Below, in pieces: positions 33,881 to 45,320 of a DNA stretch of 64,000 nt. This DNA comes from Adiantum capillus-veneris (taxonomy: Eukaryota > Streptophyta > Polypodiopsida > Polypodiales > Pteridaceae). How positions within the stretch are numbered: the stretch's first letter is position 1; each line of letters opens with the position of its first letter. The notes beneath the pieces were generated by a model that ran no database searches, had not been told where the DNA came from, and saw only the letters and a list, made by a program, of their open reading frames with translations. The stretch covers positions 16,883,077 to 16,947,076 of the forward strand of contig CM043946.1 in assembly GCA_014529385.2 (NCBI GenBank), written 5' to 3'. The position numbers and the translations under genes are program-made.

Positions 33881-33888
<8 letters not shown>
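33881..33888 (-). promoter_or_regulatory. Putative TATA box of E3 5' LTR
   Basis: TATATAAA on the minus strand, conserved in the other LTR (30411-30418). Confidence 0.6.
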
Positions 33889-34309
33889 GGCTCTCAAGGC
33901 CAACTAAGAATAGAGGAAAGGAAAGAGAGATAAGTTCGCGTACGTTTGCGGATCTCTTTAAATTTTTTTAAATCTTTTTATTATTTTCAGTTTTTTTTGG
34001 ACAGATTTCGATGTGCAATTTTGGGTTCTCCAATTTTAAGAGAAGCTTGGCTTCTAAGTCAAGAACTCTAAACTTAACTCCCTCCTCTTTCTTTCCCAAA
34101 AATACTCCTCCTTTCCTAAAATTGCTCTCTCTTTCCTACAAGGTCAACTCTTATCTTTAGATATAGTCTTGACTCTTAAGTTTCCCATCAACCTATAGTT
34201 TTGAAGTGAATAAGGATCATAATTAGTAGTTCTAGCATCTGATTTTCAATCCGATCGTTTCGTTTGAACACACTATGACTTAACAAAATGCAAACCTGAA
34301 ATATTTGCA

Positions 34310-35140
34310 AGGTGAATAAAATACTTTTATTGAAAAATGTTGGGTACATTACAGAAAACTCCTTGCTTAAGGCATCTTTAAGAAGTGCAATCTCATCCTT
34401 GGACTTCCTGGCTATAAGTATATCATCCATATATAAGATCAAAATGATGAGGGAACCATTGTTCAACTTCGTTGTGTACAAGCAGTGATCCTCTTTGCTC
34501 TATACATAACCTTGGGATTGAATGTACTCATCAAATTTCATGTACCATTGCCTTGAACTTTTCTTTAGATTATCCAAATCTTTCTGTAGTATAAACAACA
34601 GTTATGCCCTTGTTGGCTTCTCAGGCTGTATCTCAAAACCTTCTGGCTGCTTCATGTAAACATTTTCTTCAAGATCCCCGTGAATAAATTACGTTTTCAC
34701 ATACATTTGGACCAATTCCATGTCCTCAATGGCCACTAAAAAAGCACAAGATGTAGTGTAGTCATCTTGACTACACTAGTAGTCATCTTGAATACTAGAG
34801 AAAAAATATTGTCAAAATCTATGCATTTCTTCTTAAAGACTTTAGCAACCAATTCAGCCTTATACTTAGGCTTGGGATCTTATGTCATGTACTTCTTCTT
34901 GTACACCCATGTGTAAGGCAATGCCTATTTACCCTCTGGTAACTCTATCAATTCCCAAGTTTCATTACCTAAAATTGAGTTATACTCAGATTGTATAGCT
35001 TTCTCCCACTTCACGCTATCTTCCATGTGAATAGCTTCTGTGTAACAAGTGGGATCGTTGCAGTTACTAACTAACACATAGTCTAATCCTGGCTCAAAAT
35101 GCTCAAGAATCTGTAATGTCGGCTTGCTTCCTCTTTGGTC
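34310..35140 (-). pseudogene. pol: Copia-3 reverse transcriptase remnant
   Basis: The minus strand reads FEPGLDYVLVSNCNDPTCYT and MEDSVKWEKAIQSEYNSIL, close in wording to copia-2. RT pieces with frameshifts follow, then SSRQWYMKFDEY and the catalytic LILYMDDILIA (YMDD at 34434-34423). The frame ends at KEFS where E3 begins at 34309, so E3 probably inserted into this gene. The remaining RT and RNase H are not seen. Several frame changes between 34925 and 34480 make it inactive. Confidence 0.9.
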
Positions 35141-35145
35141 TTTGT

Positions 35146-35770
35146 AGATCTTTGCGGCATAGACAGGATCTTTGAAGAGAGGATGAGACACTGATACTTG
35201 TTTCACATTTGCAAAACGTCCCTCACCTAATTGGGGTGCTTGCAAGTGAAAGATGGAATGCTCCCCAAGTAAGTGTAGGACAGGAGGACAGATCATATCA
35301 TCCAGGCGTACAGCTAAGGGTTGAGCACCTGATGGAGGAGGTACCATCCTCTTCTGTCCTAGGATGTTTTGAAGAGCTTTCAATCTTATCTTTGCTCTTC
35401 AATTCTAAATGTAGCTGTGCTACAAGCTGCATTCGCTCTTTGATTCCAGGTTTGGTTTTGATTTCTAGATGAACCATACTTTCAAAACTTCTAGTGACCT
35501 GACCCAATAATTGCCTTACTGTGTTATGTATCACTCCAGTAGTGCGCAGAGTTGGGTCAGATGAAACTGGGAATATAATGCACAGCTTCAGCCAACACTA
35601 TTCCACAAGTTCAATCACAAAATCATCAAAATTTTGCCTGTAGTGGATCAAATTCTCGTCGCAAATGATCGTCTGAAGATCCATAGAGAGACAAAATTAG
35701 AGCATCACTAATGACTTTGCAATGCTGACGCGTTAACTTTGTCTCTACCATGACTGAAGCCTAAAAATAT
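35146..35770 (-). pseudogene. Coding-like sequence of unknown origin fused upstream of copia-3 RT
   Basis: Below a splice-acceptor-like TTTTTAG (about 35765) the minus strand reads VMVETKLTRQHCKVISDALI and LSLYGSSDDHLRREF. In a shifted frame it continues TVRQLLGQVTRSFESMVHLE and IKTKPGIKERMQLVAQLHLE, and in a third frame LGEGRFANVKQVSVSHPLF before joining the copia RT entry at about 35140. The composition is protein-like with helical, Leu-rich segments and is unlike copia integrase, which should be here. I do not recognise a family. A captured host exon set or a diverged transposon protein are both possible. Confidence 0.45.
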
Positions 35771-35929
35771 ATGAGCAAATATAAGTAAGGTAAATCTAGA
35801 ATAAATAAAAATTTGACATATATGATTGTGAATAATTCTAAACAAAAAAATTCATGGAAAATAATAACCTCCCATAATGAAAGATCGAAACATTTCATGC
35901 ACTAACAACAGTAATGAAAGACTCCAAAC

Positions 35930-36870
35930 CTCTCTCTACAATGCGACACGGTGGTCAACAACAACTATAGATGAAGAATCTATTAAATCCAATCAACCTA
36001 AAGTGCGAGGCAATGGTCAAAGCATTCAGAATTGAAGGATGTAAAATATATATCTTCTCCTTGCTGTGCGACACGGTGGTCAACAGTAACCAGAGACGCA
36101 ATATCCATTAAATCCAATCTCCTTGCAGTGCAATGCAATGGTCAGCAACAACCAAGAACAATGGATTTAAAAAGTCTAAACCTCTCCCTATAGTGCAACA
36201 CGGTGGTCAAAACAACCAGAGACGAGGAGTCTATTATATCCAATCTCCTTGCAGTGCAACGCGATGGTCAACAGCAACCAAGGACGATTGATTTAAAAAT
36301 CCTAAACCCCTCCCTACAGTGCGACACGGTGGTCATAAACAACCAGAGATGAGGAATCTATTAAATCAAATCTCCTTGAAGTGCGACGCGATAGCAACAA
36401 CCAAAGACAATAGATTTGTTAACCCTAAACCCCTCCTTGCAGTGTGACACAGTGGTCAGTAACAACCAGAGACAAGGAATCTATTAAATCCAATCTCCTT
36501 GCAGTGCGACGTGATGGTCAGCAACAACCAAAGACGATGGATTTAACAACCCTGAACCCCTCCCTGCAGTGCGACACGGTGGTTAGCAACAACCAGAGAT
36601 GGGAAATCTATTTTTTAAATCCGATCTTCCGATAGTGCGACGCAATGGTCAGTAATAACAACTGGGAAGAAAAGATGAAATTTAGCTAACTCCTCCCTGC
36701 AGTGCAACTCGGTGGTCAGCAACAACCAGGGATGGAAAGTCTAATAGAACAACCTAAGCTACTCCCTGCAGTGCGACACACAGGTCAGCAAAGTCAAGGA
36801 TGAAGCGTCTAAAGTCTAACCCCCTTGCAGTGTGTCACTAGGATCAACACATTCAAGGACGGGTGTCTAA
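35930..36870. repeat. Alternating two-type minisatellite, about 15 half-units of 60-66 bp
   Basis: Half-unit A contains AGTGCGACACGGTGGTCAGC and half-unit B contains AGTGCGACGCGATGGTCAGC, strictly alternating A-B at about 35935, 36000, 36066, 36127, 36196, 36255, 36318, 36378, 36441, 36503, 36568, 36635 and 36703, then two weaker units at 36769 and 36829. The higher-order period is about 125 bp. Two more diverged AGCTCCAC-AACA segments follow at 36890-36990. Confidence 0.92.
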
Positions 36871-36994
36871 ACTTGCAGACTAACGATGAGGTGTGAGCAA
36901 AGCTCCACAACAACAATGCTAATAAAAAATAAAACGTAAAATAACACTGAGGTGCGACGAAAGCTCCACGACAACAGTGTTACCAAAAAGATTG

Positions 36995-37329
36995 CAAAAA
37001 ATAAAAATAAAAAACAGTACAAAAAAAAATTACTTGCTCTATCTGTCTCGATGCGGGCTGCTCTGCTCACTCTATACCTTCTCTCTCGAGTATCCTCTCT
37101 CTCTAGCAATTGTCTCTACCTCTCTCTAACAATCACTATCGTGGCAGTTCGTTCAAACTACCGCGGCACCTTTTTTTATAAGTCTAACAATATTTCAATC
37201 TAAATATATTTCGATCGAAGTAAATTTTATTCGAATAAACATGTATAATATAGATATACAGCGTATAACTGCGTAATATACGTACAATTTTTAATATACG
37301 GGCGTATAAATGCGACTTAGGTGTTTGGA
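36995..37329. other. AT-rich spacer, no gene seen
   Basis: Contains a (CT)-rich segment (37075-37130) and AT-rich sequence with repeated ATATAC/TATACG words (37230-37300). No coding signal is recognised. Confidence 0.6.
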
Positions 37330-38345
37330 TTCAAATTGGAAGTAAATACAAGCACATCTGATGGTTTTTGCACGTGGAAACTGGCACCCAAATCAATGAT
37401 CCAATTCTACACATAACACTCATCAAGAGCCAATAATGCATCTGGACTCAAATTGGAAGTAAATACATTTGATGGTTTCTACACGTCAAGAACAATCTCT
37501 GGAGGTGGAGACTCAACCACATTGATCTCCTCTATCTTTGCACTTCTCTTTGGAGTGTCAGACTTCACAATAGGTTTTTTCTTTCACGCTATAAAACACG
37601 AAAATCTTTCTTTAAATGGCCTTTCTTACCACAATGATAGAATTCTACACTTTTCAAATCATGGCCTCAACTCTTGCTACAATTATGGTGATTTTATGAT
37701 CCTATAAATGATTGCGGCTACGATTACGTCCACCTCTTTGCCTATGGTGATTATGGTCACTTGCCATATATGCATCTCCATGCCCATCACTATTGAGAGA
37801 TCGACATCCAATCTCTTCAATGAGCAATGCACTAGTAACATCATCAAATTTTAGTTTACTGCTTGGTGCGGAGTTACTAATCGTAGTATTGAATGTATCC
37901 CAAGAAGAAGACAAAGATCATAACAAGAAGATGGCCTTCATTTCATCACAAAATCCCTTTTGATGTCAACTGAGAAAATATACTATGAAACTATATCAAG
38001 TGTGCTTTAACATCGCTACCTTCCTTCTTATGCAAATACATAAGTTTCTTCATCAGCAGAAAACTTTATTAGAAGCATTTTTTCCATCCCAAGTTGTGCA
38101 TAGAGAGTCCCAAAGCTCTCATGCTATAGTCTTGTCCATAATCGTGAAGAATATGGTTTTGCCAAGATGTAATCTAATCATGGTCATAACAGGGGCATCC
38201 AACTCTTCCCACCCATTGATCATCAGTGTAAGCATTCTCTCTACGCTCTTTGAATGGCGATGCTAAGCCCTTGTTGACCAAAACATCAAGCTTACTCTAC
38301 TTCCAATTTGTAAAGTTTGTTCCATCAAACTTCTAGTAGTCGTCC
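37330..38345 (-). pseudogene. gag: Copia-3 gag and protease remnant
   Basis: The minus strand shows KFDGTNFTNWK (about 38325-38290), TDDQWVG, SMRALGLSMHNLGWKKC-like gag sequence, then SSSWDTFNTTISNSAP and GCRSLNSDGHGDAYMAS (37914-37720), nearly word for word as in copia-2 gag. A decayed zinc knuckle lies near 37640-37600, then VFTSNLSPDALLALDE and WIIDLGASFHV (protease, DLG in place of DSG, about 37430-37390). Many stops and shifts interrupt it. Same family as copia-2, but much older. Confidence 0.88.
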
Positions 38346-39240
38346 CTTTGCAAAAATACTAAAGATTTATGGAGATAATTGCTTGGATAATTTTGGGAGA
38401 GTTGCCCCTAGGAGCAAAAACTCAAGACAAAATCTAGCAGAATCATGTGCCAAGAACGCATATGGTTGACTCTCAAGAAAATCCAGCAAAGTCTCCTCTG
38501 TACAGGGAGAAAAATCTCAAACTGAACTGCACAAAATCAACGCATAAAATGATAACTGTAAATACTAGGCATAAGTTTTTCATAACAAACTACCATGTGA
38601 CTGCCACCAACTGAGCATCAAAAGCAAAGATGTTTGTCCAAATACATGGCCTATGGTGAGGATACCGAAAAAGGGATACTCTAGTGACCTCTATCACCAA
38701 AGGTATCATCTACTCTCAAAAGAGCTCAATGGTATTGTGTGTGCTCAAAAAAGTATGCATATGTCAACACTTGTAAAACTTCACCTATAACATTGATGCA
38801 AAATGCTACACCTCAACCAGAAAATGATCTATGGTCGGATCTCCAACGCTAACACCACATGTAATGCTGATGCCAAATCTACACCTCCGAGAAGTGTGCT
38901 CAAGAAAATGTGTCTCTCAAGAGGCTGTTGCCACAAAGAGATCTGCTCTATGTGTCCCACTAATTGAGAAAAATCTGGCTCGCGGTGGGAATCATGGACT
39001 CATGCAAAATCCACTGGTGTATCCATCAAGCAACCACAAAAGCATACATCTAAACTCTATCTGTGTCTAAGAATGTTGTCAATGCCGTGAAAGCGAATGT
39101 CAAAGATGTTGAGAAAAATCGATGTAAGTGGTATCGATGCTAAAAATCCAAATCAAGTAGAGTCAATATCAAAGATGATGAAATTGAGAGAAAACCCAAT
39201 GTCAAGAACACCGAGGTCAAGACCAATGTCGAGGATGATG
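38346..39240. other. Anonymous stretch, no gene seen
   Basis: Expected to hold the leader and LTR of copia-3, but I find no primer site or LTR ends. From 39060 to 39240 there are loosely repeated words of the type GTCAAAGATG/GTCGAGGATGATG, suggesting a degenerate short tandem repeat. Confidence 0.5.
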
Positions 39241-39413
39241 CCGTGTGTGCACACACACACACACACACTTTGTGTGTGTCTATGTCGGAGAACAGATGTT
39301 GTATATCTGGAGTCAAAGAGACAAGGCCGATGTCTGAAATGTGGTGTCGATGCCGGAGTTGGTGTTCTCTCTCAATACCTAAGACTGGTGTCTATGCGAT
39401 GTCAGATATGCCC

Positions 39414-39484
<71 letters not shown>
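39241..39484. repeat. (CA)n and compound (CT)n(CA)n microsatellites
   Basis: (CA)n at 39249-39268, and (CT)n at 39416-39452 running into (CA)n at 39452-39483. Open frames across them are low-complexity artefacts. Confidence 0.95.
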
Positions 39485-39485
<1 letters not shown>

Positions 39486-39656
39486 CTTGCTGAGAAGATG
39501 TCTCTCTTTCTCAGTCTCTACACAATCAATTTGACTCTTCTCCATTGGGGATAATAGATATGTGAGCTTTTTAATTAGAGTTTTTTTGGTTGGGAGATTA
39601 AGTTCACATTTTATACTTAATAAAAGGTTTCATTTTTGTGAAAAATATATCTTATG

Positions 39657-39659
<3 letters not shown>

Positions 39660-39709
<50 letters not shown>

Positions 39710-39714
39710 GAGAG
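39660..39714. repeat. (GA)n microsatellite
   Basis: About 27 GA units with one GG interruption. Confidence 0.95.
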
Positions 39715-41039
39715 TGTTTTTGTGAGTGCATGGATTAACTTGTGTTTAAATCATAGTAAGACATGAAAATTTTCCACCAAATTAGTGAAAGAAGATATAA
39801 TAGGCATGGATGACAAGTGATGAATAATATATTATGACTCGACTATTCACCTAATGGGTCTCATCAAACACATAATGATGTCATTGAGAATAAATTTATA
39901 TAGAGAGAAAGACACTTGTACAAGGTGGGATTCCCTTGGTTGAAGGCTTATGTATCCACCATAAATTGTTGAATGAGGGTACACTACTAGGAGGATAAGG
40001 TTTCAAAACCCAATGCTTTGATTAGTGGTGGCATAGAGCCGTTATGCACTAGCCATATATATGTTTAGGTTATCTTATAGGGAAATGGTTTTGGGCTAAT
40101 AAAAAAACTAAGCATCCATGATTAGAGAAGTTAATTCTACCATTGAAGGGAAAATTTAGGTTGAATTAAATTAGGCCAATCTAAATATAGTTCTTAATAA
40201 AGGGATGGGTGGCCATGTGTCAATGGAAAACTCAAGAATTTTGATTGTAGGAACAATGTCATATCCAATACAAAGTATGTTCTTTCCCCTAAACAATGTC
40301 ACATCCAATACAAAGTGCATTGTGGCCCCTAAGCCAATTCTAAGAAGATCATGGTCCCTCATGAGCTAGGTTGTGGAAGACATAGTGCTTTGGAGTTGGC
40401 TTTTGTATTCCCTTGATTGGAAATAGGGGTGTCCTTTGACTAGGAGGTGCTTTAATTGTAGGTTCTAAAGCAGCCATGGGATTCTAGGATTCTAGCTTTC
40501 ATAGTGTGGGGTTGATGGTTGAAGGAGATTCAAATTTGTGAGTGTTGATATGGTTATCTTAACCATGGTAAGGAATATGATTGATATGTTCAAGGGGTGC
40601 TATCAAAACAAGGTGGGGTATTAGAAGAGCCTCCATAAGGAAAGTACAACCTTTTGCTATATCAAACCTCCCTCTTTCTTGAAGCTTCCAAATGGTTTTA
40701 ATAAATCACCAAGCTAAACATCAAAAGTAGATGTCCAACCTCAATGAAAATTTTGAATTATATATTATTGGTTATCTTGGTATTTATCTAATGATATTGC
40801 CAATCAAGGATTGACATAACCTGAAGCCTTTTGATAAAGAGCAACACCAACGTAAAAAACAAACGGTCCATCCCACCATGAAAAAGAGAAAAACCATGCG
40901 TATGCATCAAACCCACTTGGACACACATACCTCACCAAAAGAATTAAGTCAACATTAGACCATTCTCAGTTATGCAACACATAAGCTTGCAATAACGTCG
41001 CAAAACATAGTAGCCATCTTAATGGCACATCTAGGAATT
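39715..41039. other. AT-rich intergenic DNA, no gene seen
   Basis: All frames are short and full of stops; no motif or terminal repeat was recognised. Confidence 0.55.
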
Positions 41040-41665
41040 AGTTTTTAAAATATTGTAATATAATCCCACATACTGTTTCATAACATCATGAGCTATGACA
41101 GAGGCTGGCCTGCATGCCCAAGAAGGAGACCAAGAAATAAAGTCAATGATGCTCTCTTGGATAGACATGCATATGAGAAAGATTATATATAGATAGCATT
41201 CAGACTGCCTAGACCATGAGCTATGCCAAAGATGTGGTAGCTTAGAATAGGTCAAAAAAATCTTGTAATATGATCCCACATAGTGTTTCATAACATCATA
41301 AGCTACAACAATGGAGGGCCAAAATAGCTTGCAAGGAGACAAAGAAATAAGATCAATGACACTCACCTTAGAAAACATGCCAATGAAAAAAGGTTAGACA
41401 TAGGCAACATTCAGACTACTTGGAGCATGAACTTGTCATTTACGTGGTAGCTTGCAATCATGATAAAAATCTTGATGACGTTCAAGACCTGCCATGGTAA
41501 TCCCGCATATTGTTTCATAACATCATGAGCTACAACAAAGGGCGGCTCACATAGCTAGCAAGGAGACCAAGAAATAAGATCAATGGCACTCGCCTTGAAA
41601 AACATGCCTACAAGAAAGGCTAGACATAGGGCATTGGCTTGGACCATGAGCTATGGCCCGCAACC
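41040..41665. repeat. Three imperfect tandem copies of a unit of roughly 215 bp
   Basis: Copies start at about 41048, 41258 and 41468. Shared words are TGTTTCATAACATCATGAGCT, AAGGAGACCAAGAAATAA and AGACATAGG, ending in a variant of ACCATGAGCTATGCC. The unit does not resemble a coding sequence. Confidence 0.85.
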
Positions 41666-42285
41666 TTTGGAACAAAAGGATGTCCACATTGTTCACGATG
41701 GGAGTGAGTCGTTGGTGTATGTTGAACCTATGCCAATACATGAACCATCAGATCTGCTCTAGTTGATCCCTCTTGTAATGCTATGTAATAAAGTAGTTGC
41801 TTGTCTACCAGTGTGTATGGGGTGCAGAGTGGAAAAGGGGTGTTGAGGCATGGTTGTGTGTGCAGTTTAAGGCTAGGTTTAGACTGCACACCTGAGAGTG
41901 ATCCGCACACGCATTCAAAAGACGTGGCAAGATATTATTGGCAAGAAAAAACACAAAAGATTCCTAGACCCACTTTCCTTGTGAGCGGCCTCCCCCCTGG
42001 ACATCCAAGGCCTCCACACAATTTTTTGCATGCATCGTGGGGAGGCTTTGAACGTATGACCTAGATTATGTGTGCCATTGGATCTAACCAGTTGGGTCTT
42101 CCTGCAGCTACACTCACAAGAGAGTAAGGGCAGTGTGAACTCATCCTAAACAAACTCATCGATAGACTATTAAACTAAATTCATTTAAATTTATAGGGTT
42201 TCAACTTTCAATTTGATTTAGTTTCAATTTTTGATATTTTATAGCTGACATACGGTCCACGTGCACTTATCCTCCTACTGACCTC
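41666..42285. other. Anonymous stretch, no gene seen
   Basis: Moderate GC around 41980-42040. No domain, repeat or RNA gene recognised. Confidence 0.5.
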
Positions 42286-42294
42286 CTACACGCT

Positions 42295-42532
42295 ATGAGC
42301 TCGCAGAGCATCCGCACGTGCAGATGATCTCCGTGCTTTGGGTTGTAATTCTATAAACAAAGCATGACAAGAATATACCAAATCAGTGCAAAATATCAAT
42401 ACAAGATTATGCGCTTGCAGAGCGTCCGCGTGCACATGGACGGTCTCCTTGCTCTGGGCTGTAATTCTATAAACAAACACAAAAAGAATGTACCAAATGA
42501 GTGCACAACATTGCTACAAAAGTATGAGCTTG
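42295..42532. repeat. Tandem duplication of a unit of about 117 bp
   Basis: CGCAGAGCATCCGCACGTGC to about 42411 recurs from about 42415 with a matching TGTAATTCTATAAACAAA core in each copy. Confidence 0.85.
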
Positions 42533-42664
42533 GTGCACAAGAGAAGTAGAAGACCTGAGTTGGTAGGTTGTCCAATTAGGCAAGGAGGGAAGAGGCTGAC
42601 GTGTACGCCGCTACTGTTGGCAATGGTAGCACACAAACTATGCCCGTAACAGTCCGGAGGTGAT

Positions 42665-42666
<2 letters not shown>

Positions 42667-42719
<53 letters not shown>
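42667..42719. repeat. (CT)n microsatellite
   Basis: About 26 CT units. Confidence 0.95.
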
Positions 42720-44439
42720 AGTTTGATCATCTGAAACAATGCTCAAAAAAAGTTTTTTTCCAAAAACTCTGTAAACCTACATATGTGCAACAACACAGGT
42801 AAATTGACAAAATTTGAAGGTTTTTACATCGAATTACACTAATTTTTTCAAACTTTTGTAGGTTTTCACACCCTTAAATATAAAATTTATAGGTAAATTT
42901 TAAAATTTGTAGGTGGGATTTCACTAAACCTTTCGAGCACTGAGATTCTGAAACCCTTGAGAATGTGGTTGGTGACGGACCATCCAGAAACTATGTACGA
43001 AGGAGGTCTCGACATGGCGGACCCACATCGTATCTCATAAATTATGCAATCTGTTTTGGATAGAGACTACAAGATTGCAATGTAGTAGGGAGCAACAGAG
43101 GGTGCTAGAGGGTCTCCTGCTGTCAACGTGATGATGTCTCAGTTGAGCGTAGCACGGCAACGCACCAGGTCATCCAAAGGCCGCACGGGCTGGGACAGGG
43201 CATGGCCGGAGTGGTGTAGAGTTGCCTGCTGTCAACATGAAGCCGTCTCACTCAAGGGCTACGGGGTAGTGCATCAGGGCATCCGAAGGCAGCATATGCA
43301 TGGGCAAGCAAAATATGGGAGTGAGGAGGTGTGTGATTGTGCGCATGCAATAGCAGGGATGCTTCAAGGGAATGGTAACAACAGAGGTGCTGCAAGGGAA
43401 TGCCGACAGGTGCCCACTTAGCAGTGCAATTGTACACATAGCAAGAGACTTGTAGCTGTGCGATGGGTAAGGCGGGAGATGTGCAATCAAAGCTCCAAGG
43501 CAGAGGGCGACGACAACATGCCGGGCAAAGGGCCTCTGAAGAACAAATCCCTGAGAGCTGGCCTTTATTTTGTGTTTCAAAAAAGCCAAAAAATTAACGA
43601 GTCTCCATAAGGAGACCACTATCTAAGGAGAAAGCCTCACAAAAGAAAAGCCCCGAGACCTAGTTCATTAACTTGTCATCAAGCTTGTAGTAAGTTTATC
43701 ATGCATGTGGTACTTCAAAGGCAAAATGGGTACTATTGCTCCTCTCAGACAATGAGAAATTCAGGCTCATGAAATTACGGTATCTCTTCGCGTGGCTCGG
43801 ATCTACTACGAACCATTTGGCAGCATGGATGATGGAATCAAAGCACAGTAGTCTTCTCATGATAGTCAATTTCTTGCTCATTTAGACTCAACAAGGTGGT
43901 ATCCTATGGGCATCCCCGAGGTGGGATGGACATCTAGGACCCTACTAACTGCTCTTTGCTGAGTTTGTCATGTACCTCGACCTTTCAATTAAGGTTGACC
44001 CTACTCACTATTCTTCATTCATAGAGCTTGACCTTTCAGATTTAAGGTTTTTGAGATTAGGCCTATCACAAAAAAATTAACCTAGTCCCTCTTGAGTCAA
44101 AAAACATGCACCAAAGGTCGATTTTTCTTGAACCTTTAGGAAACTTTTTCATATTCCTTACCCTCTCCTTTTGGTGAGAAAGATAATAAGAAGATATAGC
44201 AAGATAAATTATAATGTCATAGAAACAATTCCACAAGTCTTGAAAGATCTATCGACCGAGCCGTGAGCTTATAAGTAAGAGAAAGAGACGTATGGAAGGC
44301 TATCAATGGATATAATTTATATTTCCAAATCTCTTAAATAGGGTAACCCGGGCCCCCTCCCCCCTAGTCCCTTTCTTTTTGTTGTGGCTTTTCATGCTTT
44401 GTTTACTTATTTGGCCAAGGGTTTGCAATTTTTTTGTGA
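42720..44439. other. Anonymous stretch with a small internal duplication
   Basis: Around 43115-43330 two copies of a TGCTGTCAACATGA...GTCATCCAAAGGC-type segment repeat about 105 bp apart. Open frames here (for example near 43128-43421) have no recognisable domain. The rest is without identifiable features. Confidence 0.5.
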
Positions 44440-45320
44440 AGGCTAACAATGTTAATATCTCTAGATGTCTCTAGTTTTTGAAATGCTTTGCCTTAGATGT
44501 TGTTAAACCTGGGTAGATCGTACTTCATTTATGTCTCTGCCAGATCCTTGAAAGCCTTATCTAGGTTGGTAAGAAAATTCCTAAAGGTCATAAAGTTAGG
44601 AATTTAGGTTATCTTGTTGGAGTGGAAACCTCTCAAAAAAAATGTTGCAATAGTGGATTCTCAACAGGATTTTCTTAGAACAGGAAGCCTCTCAAGAAAA
44701 TATTGCATTAGAAGATTCTCAACAATTTATCGTCTGGAAGTAGAAGACTCTCAAAAAAATGTTGTAATAGTGGGTCCTTGACATTATTCTTACTAAGATA
44801 GCTACTTGGATTTGTGATGAATGGCCTTTTCATGTTAGGCTTAGGAGCTTCCAATTAGTTATTATTCCCTACTTTCTATACTTTCTCCTATTGGTAGACT
44901 AGTATGCTAGAATTCTTCAAAAATGCATTTTTCTTATGTTGAAAGTTCTCTAAAATACTACAAGGGATGCATCAACATTGATTACATGGGATAAATTGAC
45001 ACAGTCTTATGCTATGGGAGGATTGAATATCTTGAATCTAAAAGCACATGCAACGGCAAGGAGGGCTACTCTCATCAATCATGTTTTGCATATTAGTACT
45101 AATTGGTCCATTTTTTTAAGAAAGTGGTGGATGCCTTAGTTGTTTACTCTCATGGTACTTGGTAGTTGTCTACTTGGATAAAGCTTTTATTGTTGATCCT
45201 ATCAAAACTTGTTTTGATGTATCAAATATGTTTCGTAAAACTCAAAAGCATGTGGCCTCCTCTTTGGTATGACAAGGTAGAGCTAGATACACCAGGTACC
45301 GCGTAGGCTCAAGAATCTGA
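44440..45320 (+). pseudogene. LINE reverse-transcriptase C-terminal fragment
   Basis: Plus-strand reading at 44965-45140 gives LITWDKLTQSYAMGGLNILN and LKAHATARRATLINHVLH, the region after the RT palm in plant L1-like elements (W-D-K...GGL-I-N-L motif). Upstream, LTKIATWICDEWPFHVRLRS (about 44800) fits the same region. Between 44620 and 44795 a unit of about 60 bp (AAGCCTCTCAAGAAAATATTGC type) is repeated three times, perhaps a tandem slip in the LINE. Stops and shifts are frequent. Confidence 0.68.

Larger units (their letters stand above)
29668..34309 (-). mobile_element. E3: gypsy-like LTR element with gag only and very long LTRs
   Basis: A direct repeat of about 1.17 kb (29668-30836 and roughly 33131-34309) flanks a short interior. 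Reading the minus strand, the right LTR runs 34309-32224 and ends CCTCACA; two bases later is a primer site TGGTATTAAAGC. A gag remnant with a zinc knuckle follows, then a purine-rich tract abutting the left LTR, which starts TGTAAATATT at 30836. No RT, integrase or RNase H is visible in the 1.4 kb interior. The left LTR is cut short where copia-1 begins. The layout resembles terminal-repeat retrotransposons with a gag domain (TR-GAG). Confidence 0.82.
32224..34309 (-). repeat. E3 5' LTR (about 2.1 kb)
   Basis: It starts TGCAAATATT at 34309 and ends CCTCACA at 32224 on the minus strand. Only the 33131-34309 part has a partner in the window. The promoter-proximal part contains a TATA box (33881-33888), a G22 tract and a broken copy of the LTR-internal exon. 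Confidence 0.78.

Noticed and set aside
35930-36870. CRISPR-like array of regular repeats
   Set aside because: The units vary throughout and there are no unique spacers or cas genes. The context is plant nuclear DNA, so it is a minisatellite.
43128-43619. Open frames of about 100-120 codons on both strands
   Set aside because: No recognisable motif; they cross a small tandem duplication and are mutually exclusive. They look like chance frames in a GC-richer patch.
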